A stretch of DNA of 64,000 bases. Source: Promicromonospora sp. MEB111. Lineage in GTDB: Bacteria; Actinomycetota; Actinomycetes; Actinomycetales; Cellulomonadaceae. Within the stretch, counting starts at the first letter, position 1. Every line of letters starts with the position of its first letter. The stretch covers positions 230,505 to 294,504 of the forward strand of contig NZ_JARVSD010000001.1 in the NCBI RefSeq assembly GCF_030209445.1, written 5' to 3'. Below the pieces are notes generated by a model. It did no database searches. It worked only from the letters and a program-made list of their open reading frames with translations, and had not been told where the DNA came from. Positions 1 through 8,025 of the stretch are shown piece after piece. A program made the translations under genes and the position numbers.

Positions 1-524
1 AGTCGCGCCGGCGTGGTCAGGTAGACCTGTACGGCTTGGCCCGTGGCCGCGCTGAGCTCCTGACGGAGCTCGTCCGCGAGGTTCTGGGCATGCTCATCCA
101 CCTCGTCGACGACGACGGCAAGGTCCACGTCCGAGTCCAGCCGGGCCTCGTCACGCGCGACCGAGCCGAAAACTGCCACCGTGACAGATAGAGGATCGTC
201 CGGGCCATGTTCCGTCACGACCTCGGTGACGCGCGACCGGAACTGTGTCCACGGATCAAGGACGGAGAAGGCCGCGTCGATCGCAGGAAATCCGAGGTGG
301 TCGCGGTTCAGGGCGTGTGTCGCCGCCGTGCCGACGCGGGAAGTCAGGACGATCCCCTGCAGGGCGAGTCGCGAGAGGGCAAGCCGGATGCCTCCGACGG
401 AGCCCTTTCCTGCGATGCGATGCACCTCGGCACCCGTCATCGGCGCACCTGCACGCCAGAGGGTGCGGAGTATGACGGGCTCCAACCCCGATCCGAAGAC
501 GTGTTCCGGGTGGTTCCAGTCCAT
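1..524 (-). CDS. Winged-helix/nucleotidyltransferase (MNT) protein, 3' end cut by window edge
   Basis: About 174 codons are visible before the frame leaves the window. Residues about 12-75 look like a winged helix-turn-helix (GAPMTGAEVHRIAG, then a basic hydrophobic helix). Residues about 112-140 carry the DNA polymerase-beta-type nucleotidyltransferase signature: G120-S121 (VFGSVARDE) and the metal-binding pair D132/D134 (SDVDLAVV). I chose ATG 524 because GGAGGG lies just upstream; an in-frame ATG at 554 has no such site. Known families of this kind are minimal nucleotidyltransferases, some of them antitoxin-like partners of HEPN proteins. The partner, if any, would lie left of the window. 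The AT-rich triple operator upstream suggests autoregulation. Function is inferred from the motifs alone. Confidence 0.8.
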   Translation of the reverse strand, partial: MDWNHPEHVFGSGLEPVILRTLWRAGAPMTGAEVHRIAGKGSVGGIRLALSRLALQGIVLTSRVGTAATHALNRDHLGFPAIDAAFSVLDPWTQFRSRVTEVVTEHGPDDPLSVTVAVFGSVARDEARLDSDVDLAVVVDEVDEHAQNLADELRQELSAATGQAVQVYLTTPAR

Positions 525-563
525 GGTGGTCCCTCCGGTCGCGGCAGAGCTCATCCAGCGACT

Positions 564-613
564 CACAATTGTGGGGCTAGAGCCACAATTATGAGTCTAC
601 CCACACAATTGTG
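564..613. promoter_or_regulatory. Triple operator: three CACAATTGTG-type palindromes at 20-bp spacing
   Basis: CACAATTGTG occurs at 564-573 and 604-613, and CACAATTATG at 584-593. The centres are exactly 20 bp apart, so all three would face the same side of the helix. The block is strikingly AT-rich against its surroundings. It lies upstream of the leftward winged-helix/nucleotidyltransferase gene and may overlap its promoter (CATAAT on the minus strand across the middle site). It most probably binds that protein's own helix-turn-helix; that link is inference. Confidence 0.65.
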
Positions 614-770
614 AGTGCGGGTTGGAGCTTGGTAAAAGCTGATTCGCCACGGTTCTCGCCGCGAACCAATGCCCGTTGGGCCGTATCCGGCGGCATGATG
701 ACCGGATGCTCCGCGTGGTCGTGTCCGAGGACGAGGCAACCTCTGAGCCGGCTCGCCCGTGGTGGGCGGT

Positions 771-2726
771 ATGAACGCGGAGACAACCGAGCAGCCCGTC
801 GTCGATCCGGGGCGCGCGAGGGTGCTGGTCGCCCCCGACCTCGACGCGGAGTTCGTGGACTTCGTGACGGCGGCGGGCGCGTACCTGTACCGGACGGCCT
901 ACCTCCTGTCCGGCGACGCCGACCAGGCCGAGGAGCTGGTCCAGGCGACGTTCGAGCGGACGTACCGCGCGTGGGCCAAGGCGCGGACGGGGGAGCCGCG
1001 GGCCTATGCGCGGCGCATCCTGATGAATCTCAGAATCGACGGCTGGCGCAAGGACCGGCGCGTGGGAGTGACGGACGACGGTGTCCTACCGATCTCGCCC
1101 GTCCCTGACCACGCGCACGACGTCGCCGTCCGGGACGAGCTCGGCAGGGCCCTGCGGGCACTGCCACTCGGCCAGCGGCGCGTCGTGGTGCTGCGGCACC
1201 TGCTCGACCTGTCCGAGGCGCAGGTCGCCGAGGAGCTCGGCATCTCGCTCGGCTCGGTCAAGTCCGCCAACGCGCGCGGCCTCGCGCGGCTGCGTTCCCT
1301 GCTCAGCGCCTCGGCGATCGAGGCAGTCCCGGAGTTCCGGGCGGACGGCGACCGGGTGCTGCTCCAGGCCCGGACGGCGGCCCGGCGTCGGCGGGCGGTC
1401 CAGACCGTCGCGACGGTCGCGGGGATCTTCGTGCTGGTTCTCGGCCTCATGCTGGCCGGCCCGGTGCGGGTACCCGGCTTGGGGCCTGTGGCGCTGCCGG
1501 GCAGCGAGTGGCTGCGCGAGGTGCTCGGGCTCGACGGCCGAGGGATCTCCGGCCTGCCCTCGGATCACGCGGACACCGCGGCGTGCACCCGGCCCGACGA
1601 CGACGCGCCCACGACCCCGGTCGACACCATGTCCGCCGGCTGGGGCGAGCTCACCGTCGTCGGGATGATCGACACCGCGGACGCGCACGACGTCGACCGG
1701 TGCGTCGACGTCATCGTCGATCACCGGTGGACGACCCCCGCCAGGGTCGAGGCCGATGCCACGACCCTGGGCGCGGGCGAGAGCGTGCTCAACTGGTCCG
1801 ACCCGGACCCGGCGCTCGACGGCGACCTCATCCCGGGGCCGTCCACGCTGGAGGCACTGGCCCCGGACGGCAAGGGATGGCGGGACGTGGTGCCGGTGGC
1901 GGAGACCGAGCAGGTCGACGGCCGCTGGCCGCAGGCCCTGGGCCTGGTCCGTGAGGGCGACCGGGCCGCCTGGTTCGAGACGCCGAACACCCAGATCGTC
2001 GGGACGCTGCCGTGGACCCTGCGGGTCCTGGACGAGGACGGGAGCGTGACGACGGTCAGCGACTCGTCGGTGATGAAGGCCGCAGAGGTCGGAACGGTGG
2101 CGCTCTCGGACACGCTGCTCGGGTGGACCACCATGCCGAACGTCGCACGGACCAGCTGTACCCAGACGCTCCACACGGCTGCGCTCGACGGACCCGCGCC
2201 GGACCGCACGGGCGTCCGGGAGCGGGTCTGCGCCCTGGGATCGACGCCGGACGGCCTGTTGGTCGCGTACGAGGAAGGTTCCGGAGGCCCGGGCATCGGA
2301 GCCGGACCCGGTTCGACGACTGAGTTCGAGCTGATCTCCGGTAGGGGCGACGCGCAGTCGGCGCTGCTGTTGTCGCTCCGGAACGAGGATCTGGGGGATG
2401 AGCCGGTGTCCGCGCTCGGCTACGACGCCGGGCGGCTCGTCTTCTCCGCCGGTGACCTGCTCTACCTGGTGGACGTCTCCACGCTCACGGCCTACCACGT
2501 ACGCGGAACCTCGCCGGTCACCGCCCTGGACGTGTCCGCCGGGACCGTCGCCTGGTCGACCGAGGACGGCTCGGCCTACGCGATGGTGGACAGGGACGGC
2601 GCCCCGGGCGTCGTCCGGCTCGCCCGCGAGCAGGCCGAGGTCGGGGTCGACGGCGACCGTATCGCCTGGACCAGCCTCGGTGACAACGGCGTCGCGTCGC
2701 TGACGTTCGCCCGTGTGCGCTGGTGA
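771..2726 (+). CDS. Membrane-anchored SigE-type ECF sigma-like protein with extracytoplasmic propeller-like domain
   Basis: 651 residues. The first 180 or so are a SigE-family sigma factor: region 2 (about 27-100, AYLYRTAYLLSGDADQAEEL then NLRIDGWR) and region 4 (about 125-180, LPLGQRRVVVLRHLLDLSEA then a helix-turn-helix). A single membrane helix follows (about 210-230, VAGIFVLVLGLMLAGPV). The remaining 420 or so residues would lie outside the cell; the recurrent AGTVAWSTEDG and GDRIAWTSLGDN motifs suggest a beta-propeller. A stand-alone SigE-type factor is about 170 residues, so this is a fusion. ATG 771 is preferred because the paralogue on the minus strand (start 18131) has the same GTGGGYGGYATG context. 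It could be a tethered sigma factor whose outer domain senses something, or a transcriptionally inactive derivative. Confidence 0.8.
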   Translation: MNAETTEQPVVDPGRARVLVAPDLDAEFVDFVTAAGAYLYRTAYLLSGDADQAEELVQATFERTYRAWAKARTGEPRAYARRILMNLRIDGWRKDRRVGVTDDGVLPISPVPDHAHDVAVRDELGRALRALPLGQRRVVVLRHLLDLSEAQVAEELGISLGSVKSANARGLARLRSLLSASAIEAVPEFRADGDRVLLQARTAARRRRAVQTVATVAGIFVLVLGLMLAGPVRVPGLGPVALPGSEWLREVLGLDGRGISGLPSDHADTAACTRPDDDAPTTPVDTMSAGWGELTVVGMIDTADAHDVDRCVDVIVDHRWTTPARVEADATTLGAGESVLNWSDPDPALDGDLIPGPSTLEALAPDGKGWRDVVPVAETEQVDGRWPQALGLVREGDRAAWFETPNTQIVGTLPWTLRVLDEDGSVTTVSDSSVMKAAEVGTVALSDTLLGWTTMPNVARTSCTQTLHTAALDGPAPDRTGVRERVCALGSTPDGLLVAYEEGSGGPGIGAGPGSTTEFELISGRGDAQSALLLSLRNEDLGDEPVSALGYDAGRLVFSAGDLLYLVDVSTLTAYHVRGTSPVTALDVSAGTVAWSTEDGSAYAMVDRDGAPGVVRLAREQAEVGVDGDRIAWTSLGDNGVASLTFARVRW

Positions 2727-2777
2727 ACTCACCGGCTCGTACCGCCGTCGGGCACCTCGGTGGGCCATGATGGCCGC

Positions 2778-3947
2778 ATGAAGGTCTCTCGTCGGTCCCA
2801 CGTGCCCCCGTTCGCCGTCATGGAGGTGCTCGCCGCCGCGAACGCGCGCCGGACCACCGGGGCGGACGTGCTCAACCTCTGTGCGGGGGAGCCGTCGACC
2901 GGCGCCTCGGACGTGGTGCGGGAGCGGGCCATCGCCCTGCTCCGCGACGGCAACCTCGGCTACACCGAGGCGATGGGCGTCCCGGCCCTGCGCGCCGAGA
3001 TCGCGGGCCACTACCGGCGCTGGTACGACGTCGAGGTCGACCCCGCGCGGATCGCCGTCACCACGGGGTCGAGCGGCGGGTTCGTGCTCGCGTTCCTCGC
3101 GTCGTTCGACGTCGGCGACCGGGTGGCGCTCGCTCGTCCGGGCTACCCCGCCTACAAGAACATCCTGTCGGCGCTCGGCTGCGAGGTCGTGGAGCTCGAC
3201 TGCGGTCCCGAGACCCGCTACCAGCCCACGGTGTCGCAGCTCAACGAGGCCTACTACGGCGGCGGGCTCGACGGCGTCATGGTCGCCTCGCCCGCGAACC
3301 CGACCGGCACCATGATCACGCCGGCCGAGCTGGCCGCGATCGCCGAGTGGTGCGCCGACCACGACGTGCGCCTGATCAGCGACGAGATCTACCACGGCAT
3401 CGCCTACTCGGACGAGGTGGCGCAGGCGACGGCGGCCACGTTCGTGGACCAGGGCGCCGTCGTCGTGAACTCGTTCTCGAAGTACTGGGCGATGACCGGC
3501 TGGCGCCTCGGCTGGCTCGTGCTGCCGGACGAGCTGGTCGCGCCCGTCGACGCCCTCGCGAGCAACGTGGCGCTCTCGCCGCCCGCGCTCGCGCAGCACG
3601 CCGGCATCGCGGCCTTCACACCCGAGGGGTACGAGGCGGCGGCGCAGAACGTGGCGCGCTACGCGTCGTCGCGCAGGCTGCTCGTGGAGCGACTGGACGA
3701 GCTCGGCTGGCGCCCCGTCGCCCCGGCCGACGGCGCGTTCTACCTGTACGGGAACATCGCCTCGTTCGGGCTCGACTCGGTCACCTACTGCGCGCGGCTC
3801 CTCGCCGAGGCCGACGTCGCCATCACGCCCGGCACCGACTTCGACGGCGTGCACGGCGGGGAGTGGGTGCGGCTGTCGTTCGCGTCGTCGCTCGACACAG
3901 TGTCGCGTGCTGTGGACCGGATCGCGGCCTGGCACAAGACGCTCTGA
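2778..3947 (+). CDS. PLP-dependent aminotransferase, class I/II
   Basis: 389 residues, the usual length for fold-type I aminotransferases. Seen in order: an N-terminal arm binding LNLCAGEPSTG, the cofactor-phosphate loop GSSGGFVLAF, ASPANPTGT (Asn contacting the cofactor), SDEIYHGI (Asp to the pyridine nitrogen), and SFSKYWAMTGWRLGW with the Schiff-base lysine K235. WVRLSFASS near the end holds the carboxylate-binding Arg. The substrate cannot be told from sequence; aspartate- or alanine-type aminotransferases are the nearest families. ATG 2778 is preferred to an in-frame GTG at 2760, although neither has a strong ribosome-binding site. It lies about 50 bp after the sigma-like gene and may be co-transcribed with it. 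Confidence 0.85.
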   Translation: MKVSRRSHVPPFAVMEVLAAANARRTTGADVLNLCAGEPSTGASDVVRERAIALLRDGNLGYTEAMGVPALRAEIAGHYRRWYDVEVDPARIAVTTGSSGGFVLAFLASFDVGDRVALARPGYPAYKNILSALGCEVVELDCGPETRYQPTVSQLNEAYYGGGLDGVMVASPANPTGTMITPAELAAIAEWCADHDVRLISDEIYHGIAYSDEVAQATAATFVDQGAVVVNSFSKYWAMTGWRLGWLVLPDELVAPVDALASNVALSPPALAQHAGIAAFTPEGYEAAAQNVARYASSRRLLVERLDELGWRPVAPADGAFYLYGNIASFGLDSVTYCARLLAEADVAITPGTDFDGVHGGEWVRLSFASSLDTVSRAVDRIAAWHKTL

Positions 3948-4072
3948 GGCCAGCGCGAAGATCACCCTGTGGATAACCGCTCGGTGGCGGTATCTCGACA
4001 TTGCGCTCTGGAAGGATTCCGCTGCCCGGGCTCTCCGGAGAACTCTTCCTTTTTTGCGAGGTCACGACGGTG

Positions 4073-5596
4073 ATGTCGAAGGTGCGACGGGCGCTCGGCG
4101 CGACCGTCGGAGCGGCACTGTTCATCAGCGGTGCGGGTGCGGTATCGGCTGTGGCAGAGACACGCGAGGGTACGGTCACCGTCTCGTCGGGTGGGTACGA
4201 GGTCACGGCGCGAGTCGTCGTGAGCGACCGCACGGTCGGGGTGAGCTACGACACGCCTGTCGACATCTACGTGGAGCACGACGGCGACTCTGTCTCGCTC
4301 GATCACGGTTCGGTGGTGGTGACCGACTCCGCCGGACAGGATCTCTGGGCGGGGGACTCCGGTCTCACCGAGATCGCCGAAGGGCATTACAGGGCGACGC
4401 CGCGGATCCAGAACGGCACGCCGATCGGTGACTACACCGTCTCCTTCGTGGCGTTCGTGGGCGTCGACGGAGCGAGAGGGCCGGTCCTGGTGCGTATCGG
4501 TGCGACCGACCTGGTGACCTTCAAGGTGCGCTACGTGTCAGAGCTGAAGCTCGTCTCCCGGTCGTCGAGCCTTCCGACGGGGGCGACCACCACCCTTGCC
4601 GGCACTCTGATGTTGAGAACCCGCGACGCCGCCGGTAACTACCCCCGTACGCCCGCGACGGGGACCTTGGTCGAGATCGCTTTCGACCCCGAGGGATCGG
4701 CGGCCCGGAGAACGGTGGGCACCGCGAAGGTGACCAGTACGGGGTACTTCCGGTTGGACACCCCGGTCACGGCGACGGGTATCTGGTACGCCTCGTACGC
4801 CGGAACCGAGACCCAGCATCCAGTGACCGCCAAGACCGCGCAGACGGCACGTCCGCACACTCACGCGATCCACCAGGGGTCTGCCGGGCGGACTGTGAAC
4901 GGCGCCGCCGCGGGGATCCGTGTCACGACCACGGATGTCGTCACCACCTTGACTCCCCAGGTCGTCCGGGTCGACTTCGGACTGACAACCCAGAGCAGCC
5001 TCCTGAGCACCAGCGGGCTGCATCTCAAGGGCCGACGAGGTGAGGGCAAGTACCCGAACGGCCGCTACTTCGGAGGCACGCACAAGACCAACGCCGACAG
5101 CAGCGCCGGCTACATCAGCGTCACCATGGACGGCATGACGCCGCCCGGTGTGTACGACGCCGGTGGGCTCCTCGTCATCTCGTCCTGCACCCGGCCCGAG
5201 TCCTCGTCGGGAGACTGCGGACGTAGACAAGTGGAGATCAACGACGGCACGATCACGACGCTCACTGTGAAGCGAGCCACCAAGACGTCGATCTCCGCCT
5301 CATCGACGTCGTTCACCGGAGCCAGGACGGTCACCCTCAAGGGTTCGGTGCAGAAACTGCAGCCGGTCAGTGCGACGAAGGCCGGCTACCGCGCCTCCGC
5401 CAACACGCCCGTCAAGCTCTACTGGGATCCCTCGGGAGCTACTGGTCCCCAGTTCAAGAAGACCGTCTACACGAACACGAGTGGTGCCTGGACCGCGAAG
5501 TACCGCACGAGCCTGTCCGGCCGATGGATCGCGGAGTACCCGGGGGCCGCGCTGAGCGCATCCTCCAAGAGCGCCGTCACCATCACCGTGAAGTAG
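4073..5596 (+). CDS. Secreted modular protein, paralogue 1 of a tandem four-gene family
   Basis: 507 residues with a Sec signal peptide (MSKVRRALGATVGAALFISG, cleavage near AVA-ET). After it come an N-terminal beta-rich domain, a module ending around FDPEGSAARRTVG...GIWYASYAGTE, a central domain (RRGEGKYPNGRYFGG, then PPGVYDAGG and a Cys pair), and a C-terminal module (TPVKLYWDPSG...GRWIAEYPGA...SKSAVTITV). The two outer modules resemble each other, so the protein contains an internal duplication. Three relatives follow downstream and two shorter ones lie at 33.7-35.6 kb. No enzymatic motif is visible; a surface, adhesion or matrix role is only a guess. A hairpin at 5605-5634 ends the transcript. 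Confidence 0.75.
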   Translation: MSKVRRALGATVGAALFISGAGAVSAVAETREGTVTVSSGGYEVTARVVVSDRTVGVSYDTPVDIYVEHDGDSVSLDHGSVVVTDSAGQDLWAGDSGLTEIAEGHYRATPRIQNGTPIGDYTVSFVAFVGVDGARGPVLVRIGATDLVTFKVRYVSELKLVSRSSSLPTGATTTLAGTLMLRTRDAAGNYPRTPATGTLVEIAFDPEGSAARRTVGTAKVTSTGYFRLDTPVTATGIWYASYAGTETQHPVTAKTAQTARPHTHAIHQGSAGRTVNGAAAGIRVTTTDVVTTLTPQVVRVDFGLTTQSSLLSTSGLHLKGRRGEGKYPNGRYFGGTHKTNADSSAGYISVTMDGMTPPGVYDAGGLLVISSCTRPESSSGDCGRRQVEINDGTITTLTVKRATKTSISASSTSFTGARTVTLKGSVQKLQPVSATKAGYRASANTPVKLYWDPSGATGPQFKKTVYTNTSGAWTAKYRTSLSGRWIAEYPGAALSASSKSAVTITVK

Positions 5597-5604
5597 TTCG
5601 AGCG

Positions 5605-5634
5605 GCTGCGCCGGCTCAGCCCCGCCGGCGCAGC
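5605..5634. terminator. Bidirectional hairpin terminator between convergent genes
   Basis: GCTGCGCCGGC (5605-5615) pairs perfectly with GCCGGCGCAGC (5624-5634) across an 8-nt loop. It sits just after the stop of the rightward secreted protein and inside the last codons of the leftward DUF6328 gene. There is no clear T-tract, as is common in high-GC actinobacteria. Confidence 0.6.
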
Positions 5635-6080
5635 ACCTCGGGGAGCAGCACCCACAGCACTGCCATCACGACGAGCGCACCGGCGCCCGCGATGATCCCC
5701 GCCGTCCGCCCGACCACGACGTCGAACACGAGCAGCGAGGCGCCCGTGATCACCAGGGCGAGGGCCGCCAGGGCGGCTCGGGTGATGCGGTCGGCGAGGG
5801 TGACGATGTTGCGCTTCATCTGCTTGCGGAACAGCGCCCGGTGCACGCTGACGGGCGCCACGATGAGGGCGGTCGCGGTGACCGAGGCCACGACGAGGGC
5901 CAGGTAGACGACGACCTGGTACCGGTCGAGGTCGGCGAACCGGGACTGGAAGGGCAGAGTGAGCAGGAAACCGGTGAGGATCTGCACGCCGGTCTGCATG
6001 ACGCGGAGCTCCTGGAGGAGCTCGTTCCAGTTCCTGTCCGCCCGTTCGGTCTGCGTCTCCTGTCGTCCGTCGGTCTGCAT
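5616..6080 (-). CDS. DUF6328 family membrane protein
   Basis: About 154 residues. The N-terminal signature NWNELLQELRVMQTGVQILT followed by LPFQSRFADLDRYQ is typical of DUF6328 proteins. About four membrane helices are visible (VVVYLALVVASVTATALIVA, AALAALALVITGASLLVFDV, and a final pair ending VLWVLLPEVLRRRG), with a short basic segment between helices 2 and 3. Starts at 6080 (ATG), 6089 (ATG) and 6095 (GTG) are all possible. The family has no established function that I know of. It interrupts the tandem secreted-protein cluster on the opposite strand, so co-regulation is unlikely. Confidence 0.75.
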   Translation of the reverse strand: MQTDGRQETQTERADRNWNELLQELRVMQTGVQILTGFLLTLPFQSRFADLDRYQVVVYLALVVASVTATALIVAPVSVHRALFRKQMKRNIVTLADRITRAALAALALVITGASLLVFDVVVGRTAGIIAGAGALVVMAVLWVLLPEVLRRRG

Positions 6081-6125
6081 AATCCCCATTCTCACTCAAC
6101 GTCCGATTTAGCGTCCGGGGCGAGG

Positions 6126-6136
6126 AAAATTCACCC
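6126..6136 (+). promoter_or_regulatory. AAAATTCACCC box upstream of secreted paralogue 2
   Basis: A TTCACCC-type box starts about 103-106 nt upstream of the TTG start at 6232. Related boxes lie at 3961 (ATCACCC), 7915, 9197 (ATTCACC), 33574 and 34624 before the other members of the family. It may be a promoter element; no clear -10 hexamer is visible at standard spacing. Confidence 0.35.
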
Positions 6137-6231
6137 GCTCGCATCACCGCCTCCCGTGGCCCGCCCCTGTCGGCCGGGAGAGCATGCGCCTGGGCGGGAC
6201 GCGTCCGCGTCCCTCTAACGAGGGGGCTGCT

Positions 6232-7785
6232 TTGAACAGATCGAGGATGCGGGCGTCGCTGGGTATGGCGCTCGGGGCCGCACTGCTGATGACCGGCGTT
6301 GCCACGACTCCGAGCCTCGCGGCGGAGGTGAGCACGGCACCGCGGCCGGGCGTCACCGCGGACCGTGTGACCAACCGGGTGGACGATGTCGTCGTCTCCG
6401 CCAAGATCTCCCTGCCGCCCGGCGGGGACGTGGTCGGGTCGATCACCGGCACCATGTCCATCACGCACAACGGGTCCTCCGCGGCCATGCGCTCCGGACG
6501 CATGACGATGGTGGACCCGGAGGGCCGCAGCCTGACCGGGGCGCAGTTCGTGGCGTCGGGCACGGCCAACACCTGGACCTCGAAGGTCACGCTGCCGGCC
6601 GACGCCGAGCCCGGTGTCTACGAGGTGTCCGTGGCGGCGGAGATCGACGTGACGACCACCGACGGCGTGGTCAAGGTGCCGATCCGCACCGCGGACCCGG
6701 TGCTGGTGCCCTTCCGGGCGAAGCGGAACATCCCCCTGATCTGGACCTCGCCGGCGAGCGCGCCCGCGGGGTCGACGGTCTCGTTCTCCGGGGCGGCGAA
6801 CATCAGGAGCCTCGGCACCGGTGACTACGAGCCGGCGGCCGACCAGGAGGTGAAGGTGTACTTCGACCCCACGGGCGACGCGCCCGAGGCCTTCATCGAG
6901 ACCCTGACGACGGACGACCGTGGCTTCTTCACGACCCGGCAGCAGCCGGGCGCGTCCGGCAAGTGGCGTGCGGAGATGCCGATGACCGACTCGGGCGCGA
7001 AGGCGGTGTGGACCCTGACCTCGGCGGAACGGGCCCGCGACACCACGCTGCGGCAGGGCACCGTCAGCGCCACGCAGAACGGCTTCACCGCGGGCGACCA
7101 CCTCATGACGCACGACGTCGTGCTGGGCCTCGCCCCCGTGCAGCGGCGGGTCGACGTCGGCAGCCTCGACTTCACCGTCGGCGGCACGTCCGGATGGGTC
7201 AGCGCCGAGAGCCGGCGCGGCGAGGGCAGCTTCCCCGACGGGTACCGGGTGCAGCGGGAGCTGACGCACTCCGGGATCGGCACGAGCCACGTGACGTTCA
7301 CCTTCAACCCGACGCTGCCGGCCGGCATCTACGACATCGGCATCCGGGATGCCATGAAGGCATGCTCGGCGCCCGACTGGGACGGGCTCGAGGGCGGCAC
7401 CAGCAACTGCACGCACAACGTGCTCGTCGAGGACCCCACGGTGACGACCATCGTGGTCAAGAGGGCGACCACCACGACGGTCGCGGCCTCGCAGACGTCG
7501 GTGCCCTCGGCGCGGAACATCACGATCAGCGGTGACGTGAAGCGGGTGCAGCTGGTCAGCGGCGGTGGCGCGGCGATCCGGCCGGCGCCGAACACGCCGG
7601 TCAAGCTGTACTTCGACCCCACGGGCTCGGCGCCCGCGGTCCTCAAGAAGGAGGTCACCACGGGTACTGACGGCACCTTCTCGACGGCGGTCAACGCCGC
7701 GGCGTCCGGGCGGTGGATCGCCAAGTACGCGGGCACGAGCCTGCTGGCGAAGTCGCAGGCGGTCGTGACGGTGACGGTCGGTTAG
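6232..7785 (+). CDS. Secreted modular protein, paralogue 2
   Basis: 517 residues. The start is taken as TTG 6232 because AGGGGG lies 6 nt upstream; ATG 6247 is in frame but lacks a site. The signal peptide is MRASLGMALGAALLMTGVAT with cleavage near SLA-AE. The architecture matches the first paralogue: N-terminal beta domain, module 1 (VKVYFDPTGDAPEA...SGKWRAEMP), central domain (SRRGEGSFPDGYRVQ, LPAGIYDIG, Cys pair) and C-terminal module (TPVKLYFDPTGSAPA...SGRWIAKYAGT...AVVTVTV). No catalytic motif is seen. The gene has its own upstream region, so each paralogue may be transcribed separately. Confidence 0.75.
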   Translation: MNRSRMRASLGMALGAALLMTGVATTPSLAAEVSTAPRPGVTADRVTNRVDDVVVSAKISLPPGGDVVGSITGTMSITHNGSSAAMRSGRMTMVDPEGRSLTGAQFVASGTANTWTSKVTLPADAEPGVYEVSVAAEIDVTTTDGVVKVPIRTADPVLVPFRAKRNIPLIWTSPASAPAGSTVSFSGAANIRSLGTGDYEPAADQEVKVYFDPTGDAPEAFIETLTTDDRGFFTTRQQPGASGKWRAEMPMTDSGAKAVWTLTSAERARDTTLRQGTVSATQNGFTAGDHLMTHDVVLGLAPVQRRVDVGSLDFTVGGTSGWVSAESRRGEGSFPDGYRVQRELTHSGIGTSHVTFTFNPTLPAGIYDIGIRDAMKACSAPDWDGLEGGTSNCTHNVLVEDPTVTTIVVKRATTTTVAASQTSVPSARNITISGDVKRVQLVSGGGAAIRPAPNTPVKLYFDPTGSAPAVLKKEVTTGTDGTFSTAVNAAASGRWIAKYAGTSLLAKSQAVVTVTVG

Positions 7786-7829
7786 TTCGCCGCCGTCGGC
7801 GGCTACCGGGCGTCGGCGACCGGCGGGAG

Positions 7830-7897
7830 GTCCGCCTCCGTCAGGCGGTCAGGCATGGGTTCTCGGATCCATGCCTGACCGCCTGGTCGGGGCGGAC
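7830..7897. terminator. Large two-part hairpin after secreted paralogue 2
   Basis: The inner perfect arms are 7842-7858 and 7869-7885 (17 bp, core CAGGCGGTCAGGCATGG, 10-nt loop). An outer pair GTCCGCC (7830-7836) and GGCGGAC (7891-7897) extends the stem beyond an internal bulge; CTTTG follows. A smaller GCCGCCG/CGGCGGC hairpin lies just upstream after the stop codon. A transcription terminator is the likeliest reading. Confidence 0.6.
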
Positions 7898-7914
7898 TTT
7901 GTGCTGTCCGCGCA

Positions 7915-7929
7915 CCCGAAAGTTCACCC
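7915..7929 (+). promoter_or_regulatory. CCCGAAAGTTCACCC box upstream of secreted paralogue 3
   Basis: A 15-nt box identical to the one at 52520-52534 upstream of a TetR gene. It lies about 104 nt (GTTCACCC part) before ATG 8026. The AT-rich centre makes a chance 15-nt match unlikely in DNA of this composition. The cognate factor is unknown. Confidence 0.45.
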
Positions 7930-8025
7930 CGGGGATTCTCAGCCGACTCGCACCTTTTGTCGCGGCGCCTGACAGGATCAGGCCTGTTCCCGGTTGCCGG
8001 GCCACTCCCCACCTGCGAGGTATCC

